The notes: generated from the sequence alone by a model not told the origin. DNA of 64,000 nucleotides from Prorocentrum cordatum (GCA_963575745.1 CAUYUJ010015713.1:211336-275335), one strand, 5' to 3'. Positions 30,575 to 40,950 are shown, numbered from the stretch's first letter. Translations and numbers: made by a program.

Positions 30575-31477
30575 ATGACGCCCAATCAGAGAGCGTCGTG
30601 GCGACTCCCGCTGGACTCCTCCCAGGGCTCGAAGGGCTCCGGCAACGCCTCCAGCGCCGCGCCAGGCCAGAAGGCGACAAAGGCTGCACGCCCGCCAGGC
30701 CCGCCGCCGCAACGGCGATCGCGATCACCACGAACACCAGCCGAGGATGGGGGAGTAGCTGCGCCCATCGAGGTGGACGAGGGGGACAACGGCGAGAAGA
30801 ACACGAAGACCGACCAGCCCAGCCGGCGCCCAGCTCGCCGCGGAGGACGCCGCGGACGCCGCGGCACTCACAACCCCAAGGCCTGGAGCAGCAAGGACAA
30901 GAACTTGTTGGATCTGCTTCGGTCGACCCTGAAGCTGCTGCTCCAGACGACGCACAAGACCAGGCTGAACTGCAGCATCAACACGGACACCTACACGATG
31001 AGCAGCGAGCACCCAGTGATCATGGCCATCACGCAAGAGCTCGAGGGCTACAAGCACACCTTGGACTCCCTCAGGAAGAGCGGCACCCCAGAGGACAATA
31101 AACGCCTGCAGGAGATAGGGTCGCCAGCTCCGTCCCTCGCGCTCGCGGCCTTGGAGGGATTGCTCAAGTGCGACGTGGGCGGCGCCATGAAGGGTGCCAT
31201 TCGGAACTACTTGCTCCGAGCGGAGCCCGAGGACATGGAGGCAGAGGCGGAGATCAGCAAGGGAGATCTTCTCGACGTCATCTCCTTCGTGCGCCTGGAG
31301 AAGTGCTACGACGACACCAAGACGAAGCTGGTGATAGGCGCGCCCTCGTGGGAGGGCCGAGTCTTGATCAGCCGCGCCCTGGGCGCCGAGGGCCAAGCGG
31401 CCCACCGCAGAGGCGTGGCCCCAGCGGGCTGGCTGGAGGGGGAGGTTGGCCACTGGTTGGAGACGCTCGAGCAGTGA
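30575..31477 (+). CDS. Hypothetical 300-aa protein inside the LINE bracket
   Basis: ORF from ATG 30575 to TGA 31477. The N-terminal 95 residues are Ser/Pro/Gly/Arg-rich and end in a strongly basic RRPARRGGRRGRRG patch. The remainder is mostly helical and acidic/basic mixed (ITQELEGYKHTLDSLRKSGT, LALAALEGLLKCDVGGAMKG). I do not recognise the family. The stop codon lies inside the second stem-loop repeat (31467-31526). It could be an accessory nucleic-acid-binding ORF of the LINE placed downstream of ORF2, or a remnant of a second element. Composition is protein-like rather than repeat-driven. Confidence 0.5.
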   Translation: MTPNQRASWRLPLDSSQGSKGSGNASSAAPGQKATKAARPPGPPPQRRSRSPRTPAEDGGVAAPIEVDEGDNGEKNTKTDQPSRRPARRGGRRGRRGTHNPKAWSSKDKNLLDLLRSTLKLLLQTTHKTRLNCSINTDTYTMSSEHPVIMAITQELEGYKHTLDSLRKSGTPEDNKRLQEIGSPAPSLALAALEGLLKCDVGGAMKGAIRNYLLRAEPEDMEAEAEISKGDLLDVISFVRLEKCYDDTKTKLVIGAPSWEGRVLISRALGAEGQAAHRRGVAPAGWLEGEVGHWLETLEQ

Positions 31478-31526
31478 TTCCTGGAAACGAGGCGGCCCCG
31501 TCTCGTTTCCAGAGCGAGCCTGCTAG
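31467..31526 (+). repeat. 60-bp stem-loop repeat, LINE 3' side
   Basis: Second copy of 26276-26335, with a few substitutions: stem CTGGAAACGAG / CTCGTTTCCAG with a GC-rich loop. Here the stem is better paired than in the 5' copy. Confidence 0.85.
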
Positions 31527-31934
31527 GCAATGCAACGCAGTGACTAGCAGAGATGATACCGTCCAGCGCCGTGTTAATTTTGTCTGAGGCGAAGGCCTCC
31601 CTGCCAGTAGTAGCACGGTCACTGTTACGTATCCTCCCTCCTCCGTTGAGCCCCCACCTTATCCTCCTGCCGTGCCAGCGCATGCAGAGGAGTTCTGCGA
31701 GGTGGAGGCCCCGCCAGATTTCGACACGATCGCCGAAGATGAAGCAGCCGAATATCTTTTCAGCCAGCTCCGGTTGATGTTGCTTGGCACGCGCTGCGCA
31801 GGAAGCCCCTCTGCGCGGCGCCCTGGCAGCCTGGCCCACGCGGGGCACTTCGAGACATTTGGCTCTCTGCGACGGATCTCCAAGTTCAGATTCACTGTAC
31901 GCCATTTAGTTGTTTCGAACGTTGGTCCTGACGT

Positions 31935-32142
31935 CGAGGAAGATCATCCTCATCCTCATCCTCATCCTCATCCTCATCCCTCCTCCTCCTCCTTTCTCCC
32001 TCCTCCTCCTCCAATTCCTCCTCCTCCTCATCCTCATCCCTCNNNNNNNNNNNNNNNNNNNNNNNNNNNNNNNNNNNNNNNNNNNNNNNNNNNNNNNNNN
32101 NNNNNNNNNNNNNNNNNNNNNNNNNNNNNNNNNNNNNNNNNN
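31935..32142. other. CATCCT microsatellite running into an assembly gap
   Basis: TCATCC and CTCCTC repeats to 32042, then 100 Ns (32043-32142), a conventional gap of unknown size. 31527-31934 contains no recognised gene. Confidence 0.95.
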
Positions 32143-32340
32143 ATGTAAATAGTATGGGTTTCCGATACCCTCCTCGCTCAGGCGGGGCCTCCCTGGAGGG
32201 GAGGGGGGGGCACGAAACCATGTAAATAGTACGGGTTCCCGATACCCTCCTCGCTCAGGCGGGGCCTCTTTGGAGGGGCGGGAGGGGCCCGAAACCTCGT
32301 AAATAGTGCGGTATTCCGATACCTTGCTCGCTCCTGCGGG
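32143..32340. repeat. Three tandem units of about 77 bp
   Basis: ATGTAAATAGTATGGGTTTC then CGATACCCTCCTCGCTCAGG and CGGGGCCTC.. repeated at 32143, 32220 and 32298 (diverged). Confidence 0.85.
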
Positions 32341-32790
32341 TATGGTATGGTAAGGTATGTAGGGTATGGTATTGTATGGGTAGTATGGTATGGTATTGTA
32401 TGGTATGTGTGGTATGGTATTGTATCGTATGGTAGGTATGCTATTGTATGGTAGGTATGGCATGGTATTGTATGGTAGGTATGGTATGGTATGATATGGT
32501 GTGGTATGGTATGGCACGTATGCTATACAGTATGGTTGGTATGGTATGGTACTGTTCGGTATTGTGTGGTATGTATGGTATGGTGTGGTATGGCATGGTA
32601 GGTATGGTGTGGTATGGTATTGTTTGGTAGTGTGTGGTATGTATGGTATGGCATGGCATGGCATGGCATGGCATGGTATGGTATGGTATGGTATGGTATG
32701 GTATGGTAGGTATGGTATGGTACGGTATGTAATGGTAGGCATGGTATGATATGGGAGGCTGGAATGGTAGGCATGGTATTGATTTGGGAG
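32340..32790. repeat. TATGG pentanucleotide microsatellite
   Basis: GGTATGGTATGGTAGG variants over about 450 bp. Frames encode Met/Val/Trp/Tyr repeats and are artefacts. Confidence 0.95.
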
Positions 32791-32914
32791 GCGGGAGGCG
32801 AGAGGGAGAAGGAGAGGATGTTCTGGGAAAACAAGAACCCCACTCAGGATGTGGGGAAAAATGATGTGGGGACTATTTTTAAGTGGGGCATGTTCTGAAT
32901 CTTTTCCATGTTTC

Positions 32915-32960
32915 CTCCAAGATCCGCCTGTAGGGGGACACGCCCGACCTCCTAAAGCAA
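32915..32960. mobile_element. MITE-B right end
   Basis: ATCCGCCTGTAGGGGGACAC followed by GCCCGACCTCCTAAAG matches the right terminus and again ends in AG. Confidence 0.55.
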
Positions 32961-33094
32961 GACCCCCCAGCCCGCGATCGCTGCCCGCGCCCCTCCTGCG
33001 CAGGACAGGGTGCAGTCGGACGGCGGCCAGGACCAGGAGCTCCAGGACCGTGGTCCAGGCCTCTCAGATGAGGTCGGAGCAGGTTTGGTCGAAG

Positions 33095-33255
33095 GATCGC
33101 GCCGCATCGCCGATGCATCGGAGATGCGACTCAATGTGCAACCTGCTTTGTTTCATGTCGACGTCGCCGATGCAGAGCCGACGTCAACGATGCATCGCCG
33201 CTGCATCACCGATGCATCGCCGCTGCATCGGCGGTGCGGCGCGATACTCCGACCC
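33095..33255. repeat. GATGCATCGCCGCTGCATC palindromic repeats
   Basis: CGATGCATCG, GCTGCATC and GGAGATGCGAC variants, many overlapping palindromes on ATGCAT. Related short runs at 15366-15405. Confidence 0.7.
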
Positions 33256-34495
33256 CATCTGCTCCGACCCCATCTGGGAGGCCTCTACGTGGGTAGCCGC
33301 ACTGTTCGTGGTAGACCTGGGCCGGGCAGGCAGGGTCCTGTGCGGGGTCCCCACCCGGACGTGCTCGCGCTGTTGCAGAAATCTCGACACGAGGCTTTTC
33401 AGGCAATGGTCAGCCTCTGGGGGCCCTCACAGGGCCCGGGACCGTCAGGGAACGACTCAGGAGGGAGGAGGGAGGAGGGATAAGCCCGTCCTCGGGAAGG
33501 GGTCGGGACTTCCATGGGCCCTGTTCTGCGAAACAAGCAGGACATCGCATGCCTGGGAGCATGCTCTCCCCGGAACCACTTGGTTCGGAGTCACTCCTCT
33601 CTCAGGAGCGTGCTGGACACCCTCCACACGGGGCAGAAGGTAATTTGGGAGAGCTCGGGGTGATTGCAATCCGGGGAAACTCTAGTGCGCAAACGGGAGT
33701 GCAGAGAAGTCTTTTCTGTTTACTCCACATGTGCAACTGACCTCGATAGGCCGGCAGGGTGTGTGACCTCGAGGTTTTGTTGATCCCCGCATTGTACATT
33801 ACATCTCTCCGCTCCGCCTCTGGTCCCATTGTTTGGCCCGAAGAGTCCCCAGGTGGCGAAATGAGTAGCCTCTTTTTTCGTTTGAATCTCGATCCAAAGC
33901 AGGAGCTATGCCTGACCAGCCCCCTGCCCTGATACAATTTTGCATATTCGGAGGACCATTCCTCTTCTGTAAATGGCAGTCTTTTCCCTTGTTTCTCTTG
34001 TACCCCGACGTGGGTTCGACGCGTGAATTCGACGTGGAGTCGACATGGATGTGGATTCGACGTGGGCTCGACTTGGTTGCGACACGGAAAGCTGGCGCGA
34101 TGGGACAGATGAGGTCCCTGAAAGATGCATCGTAATTGGCCCTGAGATCCGACGTAGCGAGACATTTGTGACATCGGGAGGTATTACGGCCGCAGCCCCA
34201 GACCCCATCCTGCTGCGCAGCTCTTCGAGCCAGATCGATCTGTGAGAGGCCCCGGGCCCGAAACCGGGCGAAAACGCCCGATTCAAAAAATTGAGACGCC
34301 AGGATCTCTTGGGATCGTGGCATCGCTCGGACGTGGAGGAGAAGAAGGACACGCACGGCACCGACAACTGCATAGAGAATGGGCGCCCGATCCATGGCAA
34401 TGGATGGCTCCGGGGGGGCTCTGAGGGCCTGGCGCGGGGCCATTCGCCGGGCAATTGCGCTCTCTCCTTTCGCGCATCCTTCCTGTTGCCTCCAT
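33256..34495. other. No convincing gene
   Basis: Unique-looking sequence with TTCGACGTGG/GTCGAC repeats (about 34015-34080) and the third 65-bp dispersed fragment (about 34349-34412). No ORF has recognisable homology. Confidence 0.45.
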
Positions 34496-34696
34496 TCGGC
34501 GGCGAGCGAGGGGGGAAGTGGGAATGAGACGGCCTCCTCGGAAGGCGGCGGGGCTTCTCAGAAGCCCTCACGCCCGCCTTCTGAGAAGTTTTTGGCGTCC
34601 TCGGGGACAGCTCCGAAAATTTATCAGAAGGTCGGGGGACTTCGAGCCTTCTGCGAAGGCCCGCCCCCTCTCACTTCCCCCCCGGGCTCGCCGCCG
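34496..34696. mobile_element. MITE-A copy 3
   Basis: Left TCGGCGGCGAGCGAGGGGGG, right CCCCCCCGGGCTCGCCGCCGA. Inner CCTCCTCGGAAGGCGGCGGG matches the diverged copy at 10.87 kb. Confidence 0.8.
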
Positions 34697-34900
34697 ATCC
34701 GTGCATCAAAAAAAACAACGACAAATTCGGGGCTCTGAGGACCCAGGCCTGCACCCAAACGCTGTTTTGCTGTACTTCGGCTGTGTCTTGTTTTTTGCCT
34801 TGGCAGGGAGTCACGGGAAAACAGGTAGAGCAAAACGAGCAACAAAACAAATAGCAAAACGAAAACAAACGGATAACAACATTTAGGTCCAGCCCTGTTC

Positions 34901-35083
34901 CCAGACATGCGACGTCTTGATTTTTTCAGGACGGCGTCCCTGGAAGTCCTGACCCTTTCCCCGGGACCGGTTCATCGTCCTGAGTCGTTTTTTGATGGTC
35001 CCAAGGCCCGGCGAGGGCCCTCCGGGGCCGAAAATAGCCAAGAACCTCCCGTCCTGATTTTTTGACGACGCAATCATGTCTGG
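34901..35083. mobile_element. MITE-C copy 2
   Basis: CCAGACATGCGACGTCTTGA to CGACGCAATCATGTCTGG, 183 bp. Similar to 25024-25197 throughout, differing by substitutions and small indels. Confidence 0.85.
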
Positions 35084-35127
35084 TGAGCCACGTGGCGCCG
35101 ATTACCCCCATTCCGCCCTCCGCTTGC

Positions 35128-35240
35128 CTTGAAGTCGGGCATGTCCTTCTACAGGAGGAATGAGCTGCAACAGTAAAAAAATAGTCTGGCTACGTTTTTT
35201 TGACTATCGTCGAGCATTGTTTGACTATTCCTTTCGCTTC
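35128..35240. mobile_element. MITE-B left half joined to repeated cassette
   Basis: GTCGGGCATGTCCTTCTACAG then ATAGTCTGGCTACG and GACTATCGTCGAGCATTG. Instead of the right terminus it runs into CGCTTCGCGGGGTGCACG. Confidence 0.6.
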
Positions 35241-36170
35241 GCGGGGTGCACGTCCGGAGCACGTACAGTCACGTCGTCGCGGGGCCTCTTGGGAGGCTCT
35301 TGGGGGCCTCCTGGAGGCCTCCTGGGAGTTTCTTTTGGCCTCTTGGGGGCTTCTTTGGGGCCTTTCCCCCCTCCCTCCTTTGCATACACCCCTCCCCATT
35401 TTCCCTTCCATCGCCGGCTCTAATCATGGGCGCCGCAGTGACCAACTTCTACCTGGCTGGCGCTGCGCCGCAGTTCGCCCAGAAGGGGGAAAATAACGTT
35501 ACACTCCAGTCGCTGTGTGGCCTTTGGGGGGCTTGTTGGGGGCCTTTTGGAGGTTTCTGGGGGACTTTTTGGAGGCTTCTTGGGGAGCTCTTGGGGCCTC
35601 TTGGGGGCGTCTTGGGCCGTCTTGGGGCGCTTTTGCACCGTTTCGCCCCTTCGGAGGCTGTCTTGGGGGCCTCTCGCGGCCGCATTGGAGCCCTCTCGGG
35701 GTCCTCTTGGGCCGTCTTCGCGGCCTCTTGGACCGTCTTGGGAGCCTCTTTGGGCAGTTTTGGGGCCCTCTTGGGCCGTCTTGGGGCCCTCTTGGAGGCT
35801 TTTTGGCTTGTTATGGGGCGATTATGGAAGCGGCTTGGGCCGTCAAGGGTTTGTGAAACTCGAGAAAGGCGAGAACGCTACAATATTGCAAAAACCATAC
35901 GAAATACATGATTTTGGCCTCTGGAGGCGCAGTTATGGGCGCTCTCGGGGGCCTGTTGGGCCGTCCTTGGGGCTTTGGGGGCCCTCTTGGGGCCATCTTG
36001 GGGGCCTCATGGGCCGCCGTTGGGAATATATTGGGCCGTCTTGGGGCCGTCTTGGACCGCCTTGGGGCCATCTTGGGTCATCTTGAGGCCCTCTTGGAGC
36101 CCCAAGAGGCCCAAGAGGCCGAAAATGTTGATTGTTCATGGGTTCTTGTATGTTTTTAGGGCCCCGGGAG
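35234..36170. repeat. G-rich cassette, copy 1
   Basis: Begins CGCTTCGCGGGGTGCACGTC, continues with GGCCTCTTGGG minisatellite, then CGCCGGCTCTAATCATGGGC, GTGACCAACTTCTACCTGGC, and a second GGCCTCTTGGG tract from about 35520. The same order occurs at 36769-37370 and, cut by the window end, at 63767-64000. Confidence 0.85.
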
Positions 36171-36219
36171 GGGGGTCACTTTGGTCCGGCGGTGCGGCGC
36201 AGCTCCCAGGGGGGGCTTG

Positions 36220-36380
36220 GTGGGGAGACATAATAATGCAACGCAATACAACATGTGGCAAGTATGCAATCATTGGATACATTGGATACGTTGCAGTAAG
36301 GCGTTCGCCGAAAAACGCTGCCGCTCAGCACGTCACCTCCGGACGTGGATTCATTGGTTTACGCCGCACCGCTGACCCTT
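36220..36380. repeat. Dispersed unit with GCAATACAACATG / TTGGATACGTTGCA
   Basis: GACATAATAATGCAACGCAA through CCGCTCAGCACGTCACCTCC matches 63630-63765, where it directly precedes the G-rich cassette. Confidence 0.8.
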
Positions 36381-36494
36381 TAGGGCGGCAGCAATCGTTT
36401 CCCGCGTGGACTATCCGGACAGCCTGTGAGGCCCCTCTAGACACGTTATGGAGCCCTCTTAGGACCGTCCTGCCTTTTCCCCAGGCCGTTGCTA

Positions 36495-36725
36495 TGGTTT
36501 CTGGGGCCTTCGTGGGGCGCCCGGAGGCCGTCGTGGAGAGATGTTTTGACGATCTTCGAGCATTCTCTGATTACTTACGACGCGACCCCGCCTGGGCCGA
36601 GGACCTGCGCGCGGAGCTCCAGCGCCTCCGCGGCGCGGGCGCGGCGCCCGCGCCGCCCAAGCCCGGCCCCGCCCCCGCCGGGGGAGGCCGCGCGCCGGCC
36701 GGCACGGCCCCCCCCCGACGCGACG
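36495..36725 (+). CDS. Possible exon ending at a MITE-B donor
   Basis: Frame 2 (from about ATG 36495) reads MVSGAFVGRPEAVVERCFDD, then LRAFSDYLRRDPAWAEDLRA and ELQRLRG, helical and well composed, followed by an Ala/Pro/Gly tract to about 36720. Coding-like character stops at GTCAGGCGGGCCTGTCCCTC (36726), the left end of a MITE-B copy, as at 20241. No homology recognised. It may be an exon of an otherwise unseen gene. Confidence 0.35.
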
Positions 36726-36770
36726 TCAGGCGGGCCTGTCCCTCTACAGGAGGAATTATTTTCGCTTCGC
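36726..36770. mobile_element. MITE-B left end joined to cassette
   Basis: GTCAGGCGGGCCTGTCCCTC followed by TACAGGAGGAATTATTT, then immediately the CGCTTCGCGGGG cassette, the same junction type as at 35128-35240. Confidence 0.6.
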
Positions 36771-37360
36771 GGGGTGCACGTCCGGAGCACGTACAGTCAC
36801 GTCGTCGCGGGGCCTCTTGGGAGCCTCCTGGGGGCCTCCTGGAGGCCTCTTGGGAGCTTTTTGGGGCCTCTTGGGGGTTTTTTGGGGGCCTTTCCCCCCT
36901 CATTTTCATACTCTCTCCCAATTTTCCCTTCTGGCGTCGGCTCTAATCAAGGGCGCCGCCGTGACCAACTTCACCTGGCTGGCGCTGCGCCGCAGTTCGC
37001 CCAGGGGGAGAAAAATGACATTACGCTCCAGTCGTTGTGTGGCCTTGTGGGGGTTTCTTTGGGGCCTCTTGGAGGCTTCTTGGGGACTTGTTGGAGGCCT
37101 CTTGGGTTTTTTTTTGAGGCCCTTGGGGGCCTCTCGTGGCCTCTCGTGGCCTCTCAGGGGCGTCTTGGCCGTCTTGGGGCGGTTTTGCGCCGTTCCGCCC
37201 CTTCGGAGGCCGTCTTGGGGGCCTCTCGCGGCCGCCTTGGGGTTCTTTTGGGGTCCTTTTGGGCCGTCTCAGGGTTTTTGTTGGACCGCCTTGGGGGCCT
37301 TTTTGGGCCAGCTTGGGGCCCTCCTGGGCCGTTTGGGGGCTCTTTTCTGGGGGCTTCTTT
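36769..37360. repeat. G-rich cassette, copy 2
   Basis: Same order as 35234-36170, shorter minisatellite. It is followed at 37361 by the leader of the 73-bp minisatellite. Confidence 0.85.
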
Positions 37361-38200
37361 ACCTAACATCGAAGACTGGTAGGTTTCTAGTGGTCTAAAA
37401 ACAGCTCACAGATCACTCCACAGGGGGGTCCGGGCAGGTGTTGGGAGTTGCCGGGCGGCAGGGTGCCGGGCTCGTTTTTCGCCAACAGTCACACACTTCG
37501 TGCTCTTCGACTTCCCAGAACTCCATTCCCAGGCCACATTCTGGAGGGCCGGATGCAACAGTCACACACTTCGTGCTCTTCGAGATCCCAGAACGCCATT
37601 CCCGGGCCACATTCTGGAGGGCCGGATGCAACAGTCACACACTTCGTGCTCTTCGAGTTCCCAGAACTCAATTCCCGGGTCACATTCTGGAGGGCCGGAT
37701 GCAACAGTCACACACTTCGTGCTCTTCGAGTTCCCAGAGTTCCACTCCCGGGCCACATTTTCGATGCCCGGAGCCAACTGTAGGCCACTTCCTGGTCTTC
37801 GAGTTCCCAGAACTCCATTCCCGGGCCACATTTTGAATAGCCAGACGCAACAGTCATACAATTCTTCGTACTTGACATCCCAAAACCTTATTCCCGGGCC
37901 ACATTCTGAGTAACGGGATGCAGCAGAAATCCATTTCGAGCTCTTTGGCATCCCAGAACCCCATTTCCAGGCCACATTCGGAAGAACAGGATGCAAGAGT
38001 CAAACTCTTCGTGTCCGAGACCTCCCAGAACGCCACTCCCAGGCTACATTTGGAAAAATTGCACACAAGAGGTATACACGCCGGGTTATCTGGCTGTCTG
38101 GAACGGCAATCCCGGGATACATTCAGAGTAATCCCACGCGACAGTTACACACTTTGTGCTCTGTGACCTCTCAGAGCTTCATATCTGGGCGACACTCCTG
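37361..38200. repeat. 73-bp minisatellite, second locus
   Basis: Leader CCTAACATCGAAGACTGGTA...GGGGGGTCCGGGCAG matches 16692-16790. Units start at 37486, 37559, 37632 and 37705 (exact 73-bp spacing), and further diverged units of 71-74 bp continue to about 38200. Core CACACTTCGTGCTCTTCGAG then TTCCCAGAACTCCATTCCCG. 38201-38440 is ACAC/TCAC-rich without a gene. Confidence 0.9.
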
Positions 38201-38448
38201 GGCAACACTCGTTCTCACACTATCATGCAACACTCATACACAGTGTCCTTGTCGTTTTGTCACATCTCAACTTTCAATTCCCTGACACAACCGTCACACA
38301 CACACACTGATTTCTTTGAGTTTTCACTAGGTTAGTCTCGGGTCACATTTCAGATTCCTTCCGCGACAGCCGTGTTTGGTTCAGGAGTTACTAGTGACAC
38401 TGCAGTCCATTTCACTCAACGTGCCTCGTCACTAGAGTTTCGATTGCA

Positions 38449-40644
38449 ATGGCGTTCCCCTGGCCGTACCGCTATATGGAACGTTCATCCGCAGCCTCTG
38501 CTCCGCGAGGCTCGTCCGAAGTGTCGCCGCCTCGCGGTGCTTCTCAGCCTGCGGAGGAAGGTCGACAGACGCCTGGTCCTGGCGCTCTGCAGCCTGCGTC
38601 TTTCACGGTCGCCTCCTTCAATTTCGGGTTCGAGCAGGGCATGATGACTGGTAAGCAGGCGGCCACTCACTGCGCTAACTTCGGAAGGGTGTGCGCCACG
38701 ATAGTGGAGACCGCTGATGCTGATATTGTCTGTGCATGCGAGGTCGGTGCGTTCCGTGAAGGCTTTCGCCGAGCAGCGTTCAACGTGACAGAGATCCTCA
38801 GTAAGCCTTTCGGTGATGGCATTGGCTTCTCGGAGGTCGACAACTACTTGACTCTCTGGGGCTTTCGCGGTGCTTCTCAGCCTGCGGAAGTGACTCTGTG
38901 CGAAGACAGCCAAGTTTACAGGCCTCCTAGCGGGCGAGAGATTGATGCTGTTATTTCACATTTTGAGGTGAACAAACCAGGCCATGACAAGTTCGACGCG
39001 GTGATCGCCAACATGCACATCGTCTGCGGCAAGAAACCGCCGACCATTCAGACTTGAAAGCGGACAGTTCGCCATCTCCGCTTGCACCTGGGCGGCATCG
39101 CTCAGATTCTCAATGCTTCGGAGCCGCACGTGCCAGTCGTTCCGCTTGTAGTCGGCGACGACAACCTGACTTTCCAGGAGGCGCGGGAGGCTTACCAGCG
39201 CCAGCAGAACGACGAGAAGCTCTGGGAGGTCCTTGCCACTCCGGCCGACCTCAAAGGCGACCACGTCGCGGTCTGCGGAGCAGTCGCCCGTTTCCGCTCG
39301 ATTGCCGTTGGCGCGTCTTTTACGGATCGTGGCATGCGCAACGACGCACACGATGCCGTGGCGGTTGTGCTCACTCTCCCTGGTGCTTCTCAGCCTGGGG
39401 AGAGCAAGAGGCGGAAGATTGTCGTCGAAAACGTCTCCGACGCCGACGCCAGCGCACAGGCGGACGCCGAGTCTTCTGTGCACTGGGATCGGTCGCCGAG
39501 CCCTACTCCTCCGCTTTCACCGACTTCACCGGCTGATCCCGACTACGTCGAGGATGTCGTTCAAACTCGCGCGAACGACTTGCACAGGGAGCTGCGGCAG
39601 TTTTGGGACGAAAGGTACGACGAGGAGTACGATCCGAAAGTCCTCTTTCATCTCAGTCTCTTGCTTTTCAAAAAGAGGAAGTCCACGGAGCTAGCGGACG
39701 CTGATCCAGCTGGCGCTCCTCAGCCTGGCTCGGCATATGACGCGGCCTTTGCGTCTCAGGAGGAGACTGGCCGAACCATTCTCTCTGTCCTTCAGCTTCG
39801 ACATGACTTTCTGCGGAGCAAGAACATCGACGACATGCGCTACGTTCTCACGGAGCCTGAGCGCCAGGAATTGGTCAGAGTAGCTCGCGACCAGTACGAG
39901 CAGTCGCGGCAGCAGCGTGCGCTTCAGGAACGGGATGTCGAAAAGGGAAAAGCGAGAGGCAAGTCTGCGCCACAAGGGGGCCATGCGGTTCCGCAGGGTC
40001 CTAACAAAGGGCCAGGCGGTAAGAAAGGTTCTCGCGGTGCTTCTCAGCCTGCGGGAAAAGGTGGCCAGGCCAAGGGTGCAGGTCTGGGTAGCGTCGCCAA
40101 GTTTGTGAAAGACCAGAAGCGTAAGCGGTGGCATCGCCATTTGCAACGTGTGGCCGGCACCAAACAGATCTGGGAGGTGCTGGCCTTCTCAGGGCGCTTC
40201 GACGTTGATTGGCTAACGCAAGCGTTGCAAGCTGATCACAGTGAGGGCCGTGATACAGCAGCTCCCGAGGAAGCTCTGCGGGAACAGCGGCGCCGTCTGC
40301 ACCACCAGAAGGCCGAAGCCATCGCGCGCTACAACGAGGGGGAGCGGCTTTCCCGCCATCGCGAAGAGCTCCGTCGTGTCGGCGCTCTTCCGTCTGCCCG
40401 GGCTGGCCAGCCAAAGCCGAACCTCACGCGCAGGCAGCTGGACGTGTTGCAGATGTTTGACAGCGGAGAGCTGCTTGAAATCCGCAACCAAGCGATTCTG
40501 GCGTTGGGACACGGCCGTTTGCGCAGGGCCGGAGGCGACTACCTTGACATCGGCGGCATCACGGGCGGTGGCTCCAGGCGCATCATCGATTCTTGGCAGC
40601 CGCCAGACTGGCGTGACTTCCTCCAAGACGATCAGGACATCTGA
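38449..40644 (+). pseudogene. EEP-fold (endonuclease/exonuclease/phosphatase) protein, one in-frame TGA
   Basis: ATG 38449; a single in-frame TGA at 39055-39057; then the same frame is open to TGA 40644, about 730 codons in all. EEP landmarks span the stop: FTVASFNFGFEQGM (residue about 50), ADIVCACEVGAFREGF (about 91), IANMHIVCGKK, then after the TGA PVVPLVVGDDNLTF (GDxN-like) and NDAHDAVAVVL (SDH-like). EEP enzymes cleave phosphodiesters; LINE and Helentron endonucleases belong here. The C-terminal 350 residues are charged and coiled, with no known domain. GA(S/P)QPA peptides, encoded by the 20-nt motif, occur near residues 30, 140, 313, 424 and 529. The TGA may be a null mutation (CGA to TGA fits), readthrough, or an assembly error. 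Confidence 0.65.
38534..38553 (+). repeat. 20-nt motif, coding copy (GASQPA)
   Basis: Reference copy of GCGGTGCTTCTCAGCCTGCG. Other copies inside the EEP gene: 38866, 39381 and 39711 (diverged) and 40034, all in the frame that reads GASQPA/GAPQPA. Confidence 0.9.
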
Positions 40645-40659
40645 GTTTTGCAAGCCTCC

Positions 40660-40950
40660 CTGCCCGCGGTGCTTCTCAGCCTGCGGTCTGCCGCTCTCCA
40701 GCTGCGGTCTCGAGCAGTAGTGTTCGAAAGCATGCGAGTTCCTGCGGTGCTTCTCAGCCTGCAGGTTTCGCAGCTTGCGCTCTGCAGTACAAGTGCTTTT
40801 CAGCATGCGACATCCTGCGGTGCTTCTCAGCCTGCAGGGTTCGCAGCGTGCGGTTTGCAATGCATTCCTTTTCAGTATGCGAGTTCCTGCGGTGTTTCTC
40901 AGGCTGCAGGGCTCCGAGGCTCTTCGCTTCGATGCCAATGTTGTCAGACA
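40660..40950 (+). repeat. 72-73-bp tandem repeat containing the 20-nt motif
   Basis: Directly after the EEP stop codon, CATGCGAGTTCCTGCGGTGC occurs at 40731, 40804 and 40876 (third diverged). Each unit holds one 20-nt motif followed by CAGG.TTCGCAGC and a degenerate half-motif TGCTTTTCAGCATGCGA. A further motif precedes the array at 40665. Confidence 0.8.

Noticed and set aside
32340-32843. Tyr/Thr/His-rich frames
   Set aside because: Encoded by the TATGG microsatellite.
38534-38553. CRISPR-like array interpretation of the 20-nt repeats
   Set aside because: Spacing is irregular (tens to thousands of bases), many copies are inside coding frames, and the genome is eukaryotic.
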